Source of the DNA: Asparagopsis taxiformis
Lineage: Eukaryota > Rhodophyta > Florideophyceae > Bonnemaisoniales > Bonnemaisoniaceae
Length of the DNA: 64,000 nt
NCBI GenBank assembly: GCA_030407315.1
Contig: JALQPE010001948.1
Coordinates: 1-64,000 of the forward strand
Direction: 5' to 3'
Position 1 is the stretch's first letter, and every line of letters starts with the position of its first letter. Of this stretch, positions 1 to 11,754 are shown piece after piece. Below the pieces are notes generated by a model, which did no database searches, had not been told where the DNA came from, and saw only the letters and a list, made by a program, of their open reading frames with translations. Position numbers and translations under genes: made by a program.

Positions 1-880
1 GTATGATTTTGATGGTTTTAGATTTACGCCCGTCCATTCGCTGACGGCCAGCGGGGGTGGGATAAAACCATTGAAATTACTAAATTTCGGCTATGGAATG
101 ACGGGAATGGCAAACCAGCTACGGATACAGTACGTAGGGTGGTTGAAAACCAGTGCATGGACTAGTTTGGGAGGCTGGTTTCGCTGGTTCTGGTGGTTCC
201 ATTACAGTAGGTGTAGTGTGGGACATGGTGTAAATGAACTTACGCATGAGCAATGTCTTGGGGGAGCTGCTTGTAGGCTAGGTGCATGTATGAAATCGTT
301 TCTTGGAATATATTCTGGTGTTGCCGTGAAGGAGGGAAATTTCCTATGTTGAGGTAGGTGAGAAGGTAGAAAGCTAGGAAATAATTGATAGGTAGTATAG
401 TATGGTAGTACTGGAAGGGAGGTGAATTGGGCGGGGGTCGGAGTGAACACAGAATTGGAAGGAAGAGTGGAGGGATTGACGTTGACAGTAGGTCAGGAAA
501 TGGTTTGGCATCGCGGTCATAATCTGCATATCTGCATATTGGCATTCCACTACTTCCACCGCGTATGCATACGGATCCGTACAAACGCAATTTTCCAGTA
601 CCAAGATAGATTTTGAACGACCCATATGCCCGCTCGCATGCACCAGATCTCTTATAGGAGGATGTAGAAAGGTACTAGTAGAAGGAAGGAGGTGACAGCA
701 GTAAAATGGGCACTTACTAAGTATGAAGGTGACAACAAACACAAAATTTTACGGCAGGGTTTGAAGTAGCTAGCTCTAGGTATGGGGCAAGACTCACTTT
801 GCGAGGGATATTACAAGCTTTTCATCTTCGTACAGAAGTTGAAAATCTTCTGTGGCGTCACTACGGTGTTGAAAAGGGGG
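1..880. other. Non-coding left edge
   Basis: No reading frame here looks like a protein; the short frames are overlapping and of low complexity. The sequence is G-rich on the given strand with scattered short repeats and no recognisable RNA gene. It probably belongs to the decayed mobile DNA that fills the first 5 kb. Confidence 0.5.
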
Positions 881-901
881 CCTCAGACAGTACTGCGAGA
901 C

Positions 902-936
902 AGTGATTTTTACTGTCTGAGACAGTAAAAATCACT
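902..936. repeat. Perfect 35-bp hairpin with 16-bp arms
   Basis: The arm AGTGATTTTTACTGTC is followed by TGA and then by its exact reverse complement. It opens a stretch rich in ACTGTC and GACAGT words. The right arm contains CAGTAAAAA, also found in the arms of the large palindromes at 49-60 kb, but the similarity is too short to claim common descent. Confidence 0.8.
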
Positions 937-949
937 ATGCGGCAAATGA

Positions 950-1345
950 AAATTAATGCCACACTTGGAGACAGTGATTTGCACTGTCTGGCAGACAGTA
1001 CGGAACACTGTCTGCAGACAGTAAAAACACTGTCTCACAGTACTGTCTGAGGCAGTGAATGGAGACAGTAAAAATTAATGATTTATTCAATAGTTGGATA
1101 TGATGTAATTTACTGTACTGGGCAGTGTTGGCGGATAGTGTTTTGTATTGGCCAAGGCAACATGGCCGGATAGTGAAATACGCTGCCTGGGACAATAGAT
1201 GGAACCAACACGGTGCACTGTCCTGGGCAGTACCTGGAGACAGTGATTTTCACTGTCCTGGGCAGCACCTGGAGACAGTGTTTCGTGCTGCCCTGGGCAG
1301 CACCTGGAGACAGTAAAAGTAGTGTCCTGATATAGTAAATTCAGT
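950..1345. repeat. ACTGTC/GACAGT interspersed repeat block
   Basis: The words GACAGT and ACTGTC recur every 15-40 bases, often as facing pairs such as CTGTCTGCAGACAG near 1,009, and often followed by TTTTCACTG or AAAAAT. The spacing is irregular, so this is a degenerate field of short inverted motifs, not a clean tandem array. No coding frame is supported. Confidence 0.6.
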
Positions 1346-2560
1346 GTCTGGGAGTGGTGGATGAGATGGAGCGCCCTGCTGTCGTGGCCATCTTTTTGGG
1401 GTAGAGGGAGGCAGTTCTAGTGCTATGAGGATGGGGCATGGACAGTATCTACGTGGGAATGGACACAATTGTACGTCTGGGAATTTTATTTCTTAGTGAC
1501 TATGAGCTAGAGAGAGGTACAAGCGGTAGGATAGGTAGAAATCTAAGAGGGTGCAATATGGGAAGCCTCACTCTGGATTTGTTTATTTGCGCAGGCTATA
1601 TTGAGAGTGAACTATCCCTATGTTAAAAATGCTACTACAACTAACACTATTCTGAAGAGTAAAACTAAAACTACTAGAAAAGTCTACAAATCTATCAACT
1701 GATTGAGCTGCATGAATAAGCTAGGAAATGAAGAGAAGAACAAAAAAATGATGCAGGAAAGGAAACAAGGTAGTGACGTTGAAAGGAGAGGGAAACTGAT
1801 GGTTACCAGGAGACTAACGTACCTTAACGAATACCATTGCATCCAAAATCGAAATATGTACTCACAGGCCGAGCAGAAAAGAATTGGAGAGGGCGTAAGA
1901 GAGAAAGATAAATGAAAGGAGAAGTGGAAAACTCACCGACTGGAAACCTGAGAAAAGGAATAGAATACTGGGTTAGTGGCGTGAAATGTGGTGACGTACC
2001 ATCTATACCGCTTCCAGATCGAAATTATTGATGCATTGTTTTCCGACGGATATGGAGAGAAACAGGGATTTCCAGAATCTTTCGTTTAAGTAGTACTCTA
2101 CGGGCGGAAAAATTCGTGTAGGAGAACAATAGAGGGATAATTTTGGAACAGAGCGGTGCGATGGGAGGCCCAGTAAAACGATGCCTAGGAGCGAATTATG
2201 CTTGGAAGCACATGATCTGGCAGAAGAGGCGCACATGATCGTATCTTCTACCGCCTTTTAGTGTCTAGAATGACGTAATCACTACAGAAATATAGGAAAA
2301 ACACTAGCATATGGGGCCTACAGGAAAGGGGAGGTGAAGAGTAAGAAAAATGGCGCGCTTTCCTGGACGAGGAGTCCGCACTTCCAGTGATGATGTGGAT
2401 GGTATATACGATGACGTCATTGCATGCTCCGAGCACACTTGGCAGGCGGTCAAAGCGGCCACGTGGATGTGGGCGGCTAGGAAACAGCAGTGTCGAAGAA
2501 TTTTATAATTTTCATGTTGCAAGCGAGCAGTGAGTCTGCATTGCAATATACACTACTGTG
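1346..2560. other. Gene-free stretch between repeat blocks
   Basis: Only short overlapping frames of low complexity are present. I see no domain, RNA gene or clear repeat. Confidence 0.45.
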
Positions 2561-3720
2561 TCTGAAATCGGGCCTGGGGCAGTACTGTACGGCAGTAAAA
2601 TTTAGTACTGTAAAAATATAAATTAATGCCCTACTTGCCGGCAGTACAGTACACTGCCCGGAGGCAGTGGCCATGTGCTGCCGACGGCAGTAGAAAGTAC
2701 TGCCCGGATGTATTACATGAGGCAGTGGTGGGAGGCAGTGATTTGTGCTGCATTGGACTGTAAAATAGAGTAGTATATTGTGCTGACTTGGGCAGCACGG
2801 GGAGGGAGTGAAAGTTGCTGTCCAGGAATGTGGTCAAGGGCAGAGAATTATTTGGTGGGGTGCGATGCACCGTGTGGCAGTAGAATGTAGCGTTTCCGGC
2901 AGCGTGCTGTGCTGGTTGCGGGCCCGAATGACGGCAGCACATTTTGCTATATTTAGGTAGTGCCCCGATGTACTGTATGATACTGCCTGCAAGTCATGGC
3001 AGAGGCAGAGAAATGTACTGTATTCTATTATTCGACAAAGCAGTAATTTCTGCTGCTGTGTGGTGCTGCTTTTTTTGTACTTACAGGTAGTGACAAGTCT
3101 ATGTTCTGACAGTAGAGTAATGCAGTGGAATATGATGACAGCAGACATGCTTCGAGGCTGTGTATTCTACTGCCTGTGGAAGCGAGTGGGGACAGTAAAT
3201 TATGATGTCTGACGAAATGCGTGAAAGCAATGAAATGAGGTGCTGATAGTCTCTGGGAAAAGCTGCCTGATAGTACTGCTTTATGATACGAAAAGTGCTA
3301 CCGTACCGTGCTACTTGCCGTGGTGGAAAGTGCTGCCGTGCTCTACTACTTACGTATGTGTAAATCACTGCCACGCTGTACTGCTCCAGGATATGTGAAT
3401 TGCTGCCCCACAACACTACAAAAAGTAGTAGATTTTGATGTATTATAGAGCTGTCCAGATCAGCGTAAAGTACTGTCTGATAGTGATGTCCTCGGCTGGG
3501 GCATAGGACAGTACCACTTACTGCCTGTGCCAGTGCAGTGTACTACCTGGAAGTGCTACCTGTGGCAGTACATTTCACTACCTGGAACTAGTGCTTGAGA
3601 CAGTGCAATTTACTGCCGGGAAGTCTATACTGAACCAGTAAATTGTAGTGCCTGGCGGTACTGACTCGGACAGAACGGGAAAGTAGTAGAATATGATGCC
3701 TAGGGTAATACTTTCTAGTG
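2561..3720. repeat. GGCAGT/ACTGCC interspersed repeat block
   Basis: This is a second block of facing short motifs: GGCAGT, ACTGCC, TACTGT and ACAGTA recur at short irregular intervals. It is related in style to the block at 0.9-1.35 kb but uses GGCAGT more than GACAGT. The frames of about 100 residues on the minus strand here follow the repeats and are not considered genes. Confidence 0.55.
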
Positions 3721-4227
3721 CCTACAATTGATGTTCAGGACGATAGAATCAGGTGGAAATGCCATTCCAGCCGCATGTTCAGGCATCTGGCTACGAAATG
3801 TCGGGCAGAATGGAGTATCTCTCTCGGTGGTCTTCATAGAAGTGTATAGGGATAACCAAGTGTGATCTAAAAGGATGTCAGAATTTTTATGTAGCAAGGA
3901 CAACGATGCCTGAAGGATTGTTTCAGTTCTATCATTAGACTAGACTACTCATAAAATCGAACTATCGTATCTAAAATCTTACTATCTCTACAACCAGGAC
4001 TGTTGTGCAAGCAAATCGAGTTCCCTGCTGTTTCAAAACTACATGTGATGTTCAGACAGGAGGGAAATAAACACCATTACAGATGATTTGCAACAGGTTA
4101 GCAATCGGATATAGAAAAGTATTGTAAAGGATGAGAAGAACATGAGTATGAATGGAATGAACAAACTTACCATCATTGAACTATTTTTGCGTGCAACGGT
4201 ATTGGTTGTAGGTTGGAATGACGAAAA

Positions 4228-4334
4228 ACTGATCCTATTCTAGTCTATTGATTGGAAAGCTTCTGGCATATGTATTGCTTAAGCAATACATATGCCATAA
4301 GGAATTCAAATCAATAGACTAGAATAGGATCAGT
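4228..4334. repeat. Fold-back (MITE-like) element, 107 bp
   Basis: The outer arms are 26 bp and exact reverse complements (4,228-4,253 and 4,309-4,334, beginning ACTGATCCTATTCTAG). A second, 34-bp perfect palindrome made of TGGCATATGTATTGCTT and its complement sits in the centre (4,264-4,297). Short poorly matched segments separate the two levels. The size and full fold-back structure fit a miniature inverted-repeat element. No target-site duplication was established. Confidence 0.8.
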
Positions 4335-4339
4335 GAAGA

Positions 4340-5130
4340 ACGATACTCATGGTTAGTGCACTATCTTTCATGGAAAGCATGTGGAAAGAAATGAGAGAGG
4401 GGAAAGATACCTACTCGACAACGTACCAGCCTTACCTGTCATCTTCATGATACCGGATGATGAAATGCCTATACGTCGCGCATCAACAGCCTTAAATAGA
4501 CAGCTCATCCACTCATAATGACCTCGTCGTAACCAGAAGGCAGATGATTTGGCAGACGATGATGTGGCAGATGATTTGGCAGCGGATGATCTGTCAAATT
4601 TTCTGGACGTGATAAATGAGCAGAAATAGAAATCATGCCCCTACGCAATGTCAAACCAACCTAAAAGTCTTGGTAATGATGTTTAGCTGCATACTGAAGG
4701 AGAAACATCGAATAAATGCTGTAAATTAGAGTAGTAGACAATCCGAAAGAGAATTGCAACCGTGTTCTCATCTATATATAGTTTATTACCATAACAAGAT
4801 TACTATTGAGGCCTATTATACCATGTACTGAAGCTAAATTGTAAATGATTCGTGTATTTCATTCAGAAAAGGAAGCAGGAATCGATGGAGGCATGAAGCT
4901 CGCTGGCATGAAAGCTCGCTGAAGAACCCAACATGGGAAATCAAGTCACCTGTCCTTGAGTTAGGTAGGACACTAGTCAGTGTGAAGTTTTCGATAAGAT
5001 GTAACGGTAAGAAAATATAGGTACCATAAACTATTACAGTGGCCTGGTTAAAAAGAGACGGATACCATCTTATTAGTTGCCTACTAGTTGACACTAATCC
5101 ACAATTTGTGCAAGGTTCTCTCGAATCCAA
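4340..5130. other. Gene-free stretch upstream of the first transposase
   Basis: No supported coding frame. A short local repeat of GGCAGATGATTTGGCAGA type lies near 4,545-4,600. The minus-strand frame of 131 residues at 4,834-5,229 has no recognisable features and overlaps the start of the transposase region on the other strand. Confidence 0.4.
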
Positions 5131-5139
5131 AGAGAAGAG

Positions 5140-8100
5140 ATGAAACGAACAGCTGTTCGGAAGAAGGTACACCTCGAAGAACCCGGAGAAGGTTTGAATC
5201 ATTGTCAATCCCATACGAAAGTGGGACAAGGCACGAAAATGGGAAACCCCGCTAGTTTCGAACGAAACATTCGAGGTTCACGCCGATATACCGGACGAAA
5301 ACGTCGGAAAAGCATCTGCTGAAGACGAGAATATTTCTAGTGGCAATGGAGAAGAGCACATTGCATTTTTTGAGGCTAGAAAAGTTACCAGAGAAGAAGA
5401 AACGATAGGCTCTGAGGAAAGCTCGGCCGAGAGCTGTGATGACCACGACGGAGAAGAGGCAGCGGAAGAAGATGACCGCGGACTTGTGGATCAACTGCTG
5501 ACCTGGCCAGTATTCTCTGCAATAACATTGCTTAGTGGAACGCTACGGATGAAACGCAAGGACTATGAAGGTATGCGTGCGATGTCTAATTTCAAGCGGG
5601 GCATTTCGGATCAAGCACCTAGCGACTCGTACATGAGGAAAGTCATTTTACCGTTCATTCTGAAAACATGTTTCCCACAAAGCATGGATACAACGTGTGA
5701 AATAGATGTACCAAGAAGCGCGGCTCTAGGCTTCGAAAGATGTCTCCAGGACTGTCTGATAGCCGTAGAGCTCATTGTACTACATCGGTACGAGTCGTGC
5801 TACCGAGCACATGGGCGGAAAGGGATATACAGACCGGACCCATTCTGGACTGCATAAAGTCTAGTAAAAGGGATAATAGTGATGAAAGAGAAGATGAAGC
5901 ATATCAAATTGCTTCAGAAAGTATTGAAAACTCTTTCATTGTCAAATGCCGTTCAGCTGTTCTGAATGACCCATTCCATCGCATTTCGGTAAGTGCATCA
6001 GATCATGACGGTCACAAGATGCACAGAAAGGTATACGCCCGACATGGAGACGATTTGAGGATCATATGTATGCCGACGACAAATCAAGAGGCCCTGGTGG
6101 CTAAGCTGGGAGGAGCCAGAACGAAACAGGGAAACAACATCGAAACTGGAAAGAATTCTAGGAGCAGAAGAAGTTTTGCAGCAAGGAGTGACTGGAGAGT
6201 TGAAGCTATCATCATTGCAAGTTATCTTGCAACCGGAGAAGAACAACAAGAATCAAATATGGAAGATGTGATAGGCCCGCAAATCGATGCAATGGAAGAA
6301 ACTGAGAAAAGAAATGCGAGGCGTGTCGTCTCCACCACAACGCTCTACAGAGAACATTGCAACAATGATATTCGGGCAGGTGACGCTATCACTCTGTTTC
6401 GGCCAAAAGTAAGTCTGATGGGAGCACATTTGAAGAGTTACTACTCGTGAACAGACATCTGAAAAAGGGACGCTCTGAACATGCGACTTTTCTCATTTGC
6501 TCCACAAGGGGTGCAACTGGGCAGCTACATCGCGAACAAATTCGGGTGAAAGACGTCCAGCTCATAGGAGCTCCAGACAAGAGGTCTAGATGGCACCCCG
6601 GCTCTAAACGTATGGATGCCTGCAGTGAGGGGAATCTTTCAGATGGCAGGAAATATATCGTATACCGATTTCTGCTATATGCTGATGACTTCCAGCCGTT
6701 CACAAGCCGGAAAGGAAGTTCTGGTGCTGCTATATGCTTCCATTAGGCATACAGCCAAGCAAGAGAGCAAGCTTCCACGCAGTCCGCGTTCTTGGATTCG
6801 TTCCCCCCGAGTTTCAACAAATATTGTAATTGAGAGAGTTGTACCCGACATTGTGAAGGGAAGTACAGACGGTTTTCCAGCGAAAGATGCAAATGGAGAA
6901 GACGTGGTCATATTCCTGGATCCTGTTGGATTTATCGGAGATTACCCAGCTGTTTCGCATACTCTGGATGTCCGTGGACACACCAGTAATACACCATGCC
7001 ATAGCTGCATTTTCGAAAAGCAAGATATGAGCAGCAGTGGAGGTTCACGAAATGCATACACAGCATTGCTAAACAGTCAGATGAGTACGCATGACCGAGG
7101 AATGCACCGAAACAAGCTTGTGAGGGAAGTCGCATCGCAAGATCAGCTCAAAGTTCTTGGACTAAGCCTAGATCCGATTGAGAATAAGGCACTCCATAAT
7201 TTGAGTGAATCCCTTAATCGTGTGCGGAGAGGAGTTCCTACTAACGAAGAAGGAGTTCCAGTTGTTCCTTGTCGATTCGATCCATATCGCTCTGCTGTAG
7301 TTGCCCCAGACCATCTGCTCTCCGGACTGGTTCAAGATGTGATGAATGCGACAATCACCGCAGCAACACCTGTACTTCGAAATGTTGCGGAAACAGTTCT
7401 ACTGAATACCCTCCGAATGTTCTGTTTGAGTAGTCAGAGTCAGGTATTCGGGCAGAACTACCTATTATCGATGAACATGAGCGATATATTCGCTGTTCTC
7501 GTTGTAGCTCCCCAAGCATTTTATTCGGCATTTCGTATCGTCATCGGGAACTCTTGGGACGGGTATGAAAAACTTGAACGTATTCTTCGTTTGCTGAAAA
7601 AGTTTCAAATGGTTGTTGCCAGCATTCGATTCATCCCAACATGGTGGATAGATGGACTTGAGTCAACCAGGAGGTTCGAGGCCGAGAATGGCGGACGTCA
7701 TGACCACATTCTAGCTCTTGTTTCAGACTATATGAAAGAACTGCATGAGGTATGCAAGAAGGATCCTATTGCAATGAAACATCTGGACAAACCGAACTTG
7801 CATCGGTTGATAGAATTTTGCGTACATACATTACCAGCTTTTGGAGCTGCGAAACATGTGGAAGAGCTTTTATTCGAGAGAATGCACCAGCCTCTTAAAA
7901 GAAGGGTTCGAAACTCGAACCATAAGAATGAACATCTGTCATCAATGGAGCTCATCATGGCCGATGACTGGCTCGCACGAATAGCCATCACGCTGGGTGC
8001 GGTAGGTCACAATACAAAACAATGGACGTCTGCCGATTGCAGACGCGTGTATTTTGCACTAGGAAAAGGAATTTCGGAGAGTCCACATGCGACAGAAGAG

Positions 8101-8840
8101 GCAGCAAAAAGATGCTTCTTAAGTCCTGTATTCCATCTCATATCAGAGAGGAGCAGTACTATGGTGAGCACCCACTGTCCAATCACGCGGTGGCGAGGGG
8201 AATCTGTTGAAGACGCGAAACATGTTCCGGCAAAAGAAACCGTCATGATGGCAAGGATACGTAAAGCTTCTGAAACTTTTCTCAGAACCAGACAGGTAAA
8301 CGGGTCTCAACATGGTGAACGACTATGGTGGCTCACTGCTGCACAAAGAGTGCGCACTAGTCATGAGGGATCTGAGAGCGAATCGAGGTTAGGGCGTGCT
8401 GAACCTGGAAGCATCATTCAAGCAGTGTGCAAAGATGGATGGTATGATGCTCGTATAGTAGTACCCGCCCATAGCAGGACGAGCATGGAGGAATTCATAT
8501 GTTCTAGACTTGTCCTTTTCGTCACATTGTCCTTTTTTATTGTGGTAGGGCAAGGAGAGGAGAAGAAGGCAAAGAAATGGAAGCAGAAAACTCCATATGC
8601 TGTCTGCATTCCCTTGACATGCACTGGAGACGGTATGTACCGGAAGGTGGGAATGATACTATAGTTCACGTTGAAATGAACGACGGGGTCCGAGAAGTTT
8701 TGCACGTACATAACTGCGAGTCAGGAGTTTGTTCATACGATAGACAAAGTGGCATTGTAGAGCACAATAGTGATATTCTTTCTGGTGGTGAAGTGAGCGT
8801 CTTAACTAGAGAAGATGGATACCCACCACGTTCAGCATAG
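5140..8840 (+). pseudogene. Plavaka/KDZ-like (Tnp2-related) DDE transposase, frameshifted
   Basis: Coding similarity runs across five frames in order: about 5,140-5,320; 5,486-5,740 (the YEGMRAMSNF...YMRKVILPF segment typical of the N-terminal part); 5,740-6,450; 6,447-6,715 (FLLYADDFQPF, first acidic catalytic segment); 6,700-8,664 (FLDPVGFIGDYPA second acidic segment, then paired cysteines, then KPNLHRLIEF and EELLFERMHQPLKRR with the last acidic residue); and 8,640-8,840 ending DGYPPRSA. The parts match the copy at 31.5-35.2 kb, including the same ending. A DGWYDARIVV stretch near 8,430 resembles a Tudor/Agenet-type chromatin-binding fold. Frame changes near 5,740, 6,450, 6,700 and 8,640 imply that it no longer makes the whole protein; small unrecognised introns could explain one or two of them, not all. 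Known role of the family: cut-and-paste transposition of large DNA elements. Confidence 0.8.
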
Positions 8841-11750
8841 AGTGTTCCAGCACAGTGTTTAATACATCAGTAAACTTTCGTAATTCATTTAGCAGCAGTC
8901 CTGATCAAGTCTTCCAACAAATGCTATACAAAATTTGTACATGTCGTTTGAAGAATAGAGTGGGCTTTTGTTCCATGCGCACAAATAAAGTGTGTTTTGC
9001 GAAGAGCGTACGCACTTACGTACGTATGACGCCATTGGTACTAGAGATGGAGCCGCGAGTTGCAGGACTCCTAGTTCCACAAAGTTGAGTTCGCATAATC
9101 CAATGGGGAGCCGGCACCTGGCCAATGAAGTGGAAAATAATACCCGGTATAGTTTTTTGACTCCAGTGACAAGTGGAGTCCTATGATTCATGGCAATGGG
9201 ATGGTTCAGGAAATGAAGGAATTGTGTGTGGGAAGTCCTTCGTCGAGGAATGACAGATGGCAGAATACAATTGGAGCGCGTGGAAGGTGAATCAATAACT
9301 GATATTTCACGTTTAGACGTGTAGGGAGATCGTTTCCCGCCAAATACCACCTTGAAAGAGGAATATCTTTGATCGTGTAGTCAGAGAGAAAAGGTACCTT
9401 TGTTATCCTGAACGACTTCTCTACACGTCCAAAACTTTGCAATGGCCGGAAGCGACACGGAGCGCGCTGCGGAACCAAAAGATACTGTCGAAAAACACGG
9501 ATTTCGGAAATTTCAGAATGAATTATATTAATCAGAATATAAATGAAATGGATTGGAATGGCGTATAAGGAATATTTCATACGTTCCACGCTACTCCTGG
9601 TGCAAATTTCTCCGTCTGATTTCATCTTTAGCGATTTTACGAGGATTGTATGTTTCCGGGAGTAAGACAGCTGTCCTCAGTGCTCAAGTCAGGAATAGCT
9701 CACGAGGACCCAGCAATCTCCTGCAGTTTCTCTGTTCTGTCGTGAGATAGGTGTTGTAAGACATAGTTTCTGCGAAGGACAGCTGTTCTATAATGGGTTT
9801 CGTAAAACACAGCTGTTGGATCGAAGAAATGGCTCCGGAAAGCAGTTTTGTATGATTATATCAGAGATCCATTAAAATGGGCCGGCCCATCCGGCCGGAC
9901 GATTAATCTATAATTTGCAATTGCAAATTATAGCAGCGCGCTGCATGTTGAGGTGAGCTCGTCTCCGAAGGACGTGCCTGCTTTTGGACTGTCACTCAGT
10001 GTCATTGTTCAATAGTCGCTGCGATCATCTGACATCCACGGTTTAGTTGGCAGAAGCTGCCATCGTGCCTCAAAATTGAATGCCGCATCCATCCTAGCGA
10101 TCATGATACATTATCCGCACCCAGCACAAAACGCCGCTCCCGCTAATGTATATACCTATTTCAGTCGACTGAAATTGAGCATATTTTACTTGGTGAGTTC
10201 TGGGTTGAGTTAATCCATCAAGATGCGATACTTTTTCATTGACACTCGAGTGCTAGCGCTGCGAGCGGTGCACTGCGATGTAGACCTTCTATTCCATGGA
10301 GGGAAGCCTTTCTACAAGTGTGATATTGGGTACGATTATCTGCCTTCCAAAAATTTTTGAACAACGTACGGGCTGCACAGAACCAACCACAATGATCTGA
10401 GCACATTTCACTGGAATGAATCTATATTCTGAGTTCTGTCATGTTTTCTGTGTACAAAGGATGGGCTTCTCGCTTCGAACGGAATGATCTTGAACCCTTT
10501 CTGCAGACCAAATCTGCTACTTAAATGACAATATTGGTTCTTACCGTGTCATCTTGGTTGCTGAATTTGTGCGGTATATATAGCGTATTGAGTATTCAAA
10601 TTCAGTCACTATCATGATCAATGGTTTGGTTGTGATAAATATTGAATGTATCTCTACGACGCTTAGCGTGTTTCCTACTAAGAGCAAGGGACATTCCATG
10701 GGCAGGTTGTAGATGTATTTTGAGGAACAGACAGATGCATGAATATATTTATTGTCCAAGGCATTAAGTTACATGAGAAGACTATTCTATAAGCACCGGT
10801 CTGGAATTTTGTATCATGGAGTATGTTTCAAGCATACTAAATTGTAGTCAAGTTGTACGATTTGCAGAATCAACATTCTCAACGCAGCACAAATGCATGT
10901 ATCTGGAAGTTCTTGAGGTGTTTTCGCTTCTCACCTTACGGCAGCCTATCATACTCTTCAATACCGTATGTGACACGCAGGAGAGATTGAGCGGACAAGA
11001 ACTTTGTTCAATCGCGGTTTCCAGGACAGAAAAAAACGCGCAAGCTGTACAAGATGTGCATGGTGCGCTCAGGTCAGGAAATATACGCTCAGATCACGAC
11101 TCTTGTTTTCATGTCCGACCTACTCCGAACTGGAGCTGGTGCAGAAGATGAAAGGTAAAAATTGCACTCAAGTGGGGACTACAATCATTTCGGATGGGAA
11201 GGAGTTATAGATTGACTGGTCCACCAATATGATCAATTGTTTCTGAATCCAATGCCATTGATGGCAGTTTGTGCTTCTATGAATAGGGTAATCTTGTATT
11301 GGAACTCTTGCGGAGGAGTAAGAACGCTTTTCATGCACAGACATGAATCATGTTCTGGTTGGTGAAAGGACATGTGAAACTTCAACAGTTAAGTAAATAA
11401 TATAAGTGGGACCCACGAAAATAGAGTATTGTTTCGTCTCTTTCCGTCATCTAGTCGAGAAGAACACTACGAAATCGTTTATATCACGATAGGAACGAAA
11501 ACAGCCGAAACCATTCATTTGTTGGGGGGATGTAATTTATGGAGAAGTCTAGAGAATTTTCTTTTGTTCGATGATACTGTTTTTGTTGAAGAATGTTCAG
11601 GAGCTCTACATAATCACAAATAGCTGAGGTCTCTCAAAGTATTCCAATTTGGACAAGATACTAGCCATCCTGACATCTGAGACAGCAATTTCTTGGCTGG
11701 AAAATAAGCACAAGAACTCATTGCTAGAGTGACTCAAGGGGAGCCCGCAA
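8841..11750. other. Gene-free interval between two decayed transposase genes
   Basis: Several short frames exist, none with a recognisable domain. A cysteine-containing frame at 11,004-11,210 (ASCTRCAWCAQ) recalls transposase zinc motifs but is too short to assign. The stretch holds the palindrome at 9,908-9,933 and, beside it, overlapping GC palindromes (GGGCCGGCCC and CCGGCCGG, 9,880-9,898). It may be the interior of one decayed element joining the genes on either side. Confidence 0.4.
9908..9933. repeat. Perfect 26-bp AT-rich palindrome
   Basis: The half CTATAATTTGCAA is followed directly by its exact reverse complement with no loop. Two GC-rich palindromes lie 10-28 bases to its left. 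The combination could form a cruciform; function unknown. Confidence 0.75.
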
Positions 11751-11754
11751 TATT

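Noticed and set aside
11004..11210. Cysteine-rich transposase zinc motif (ASCTRCAWCAQ)
   Set aside because: The spacing does not match a known transposase zinc finger well enough, and no catalytic part is adjacent.
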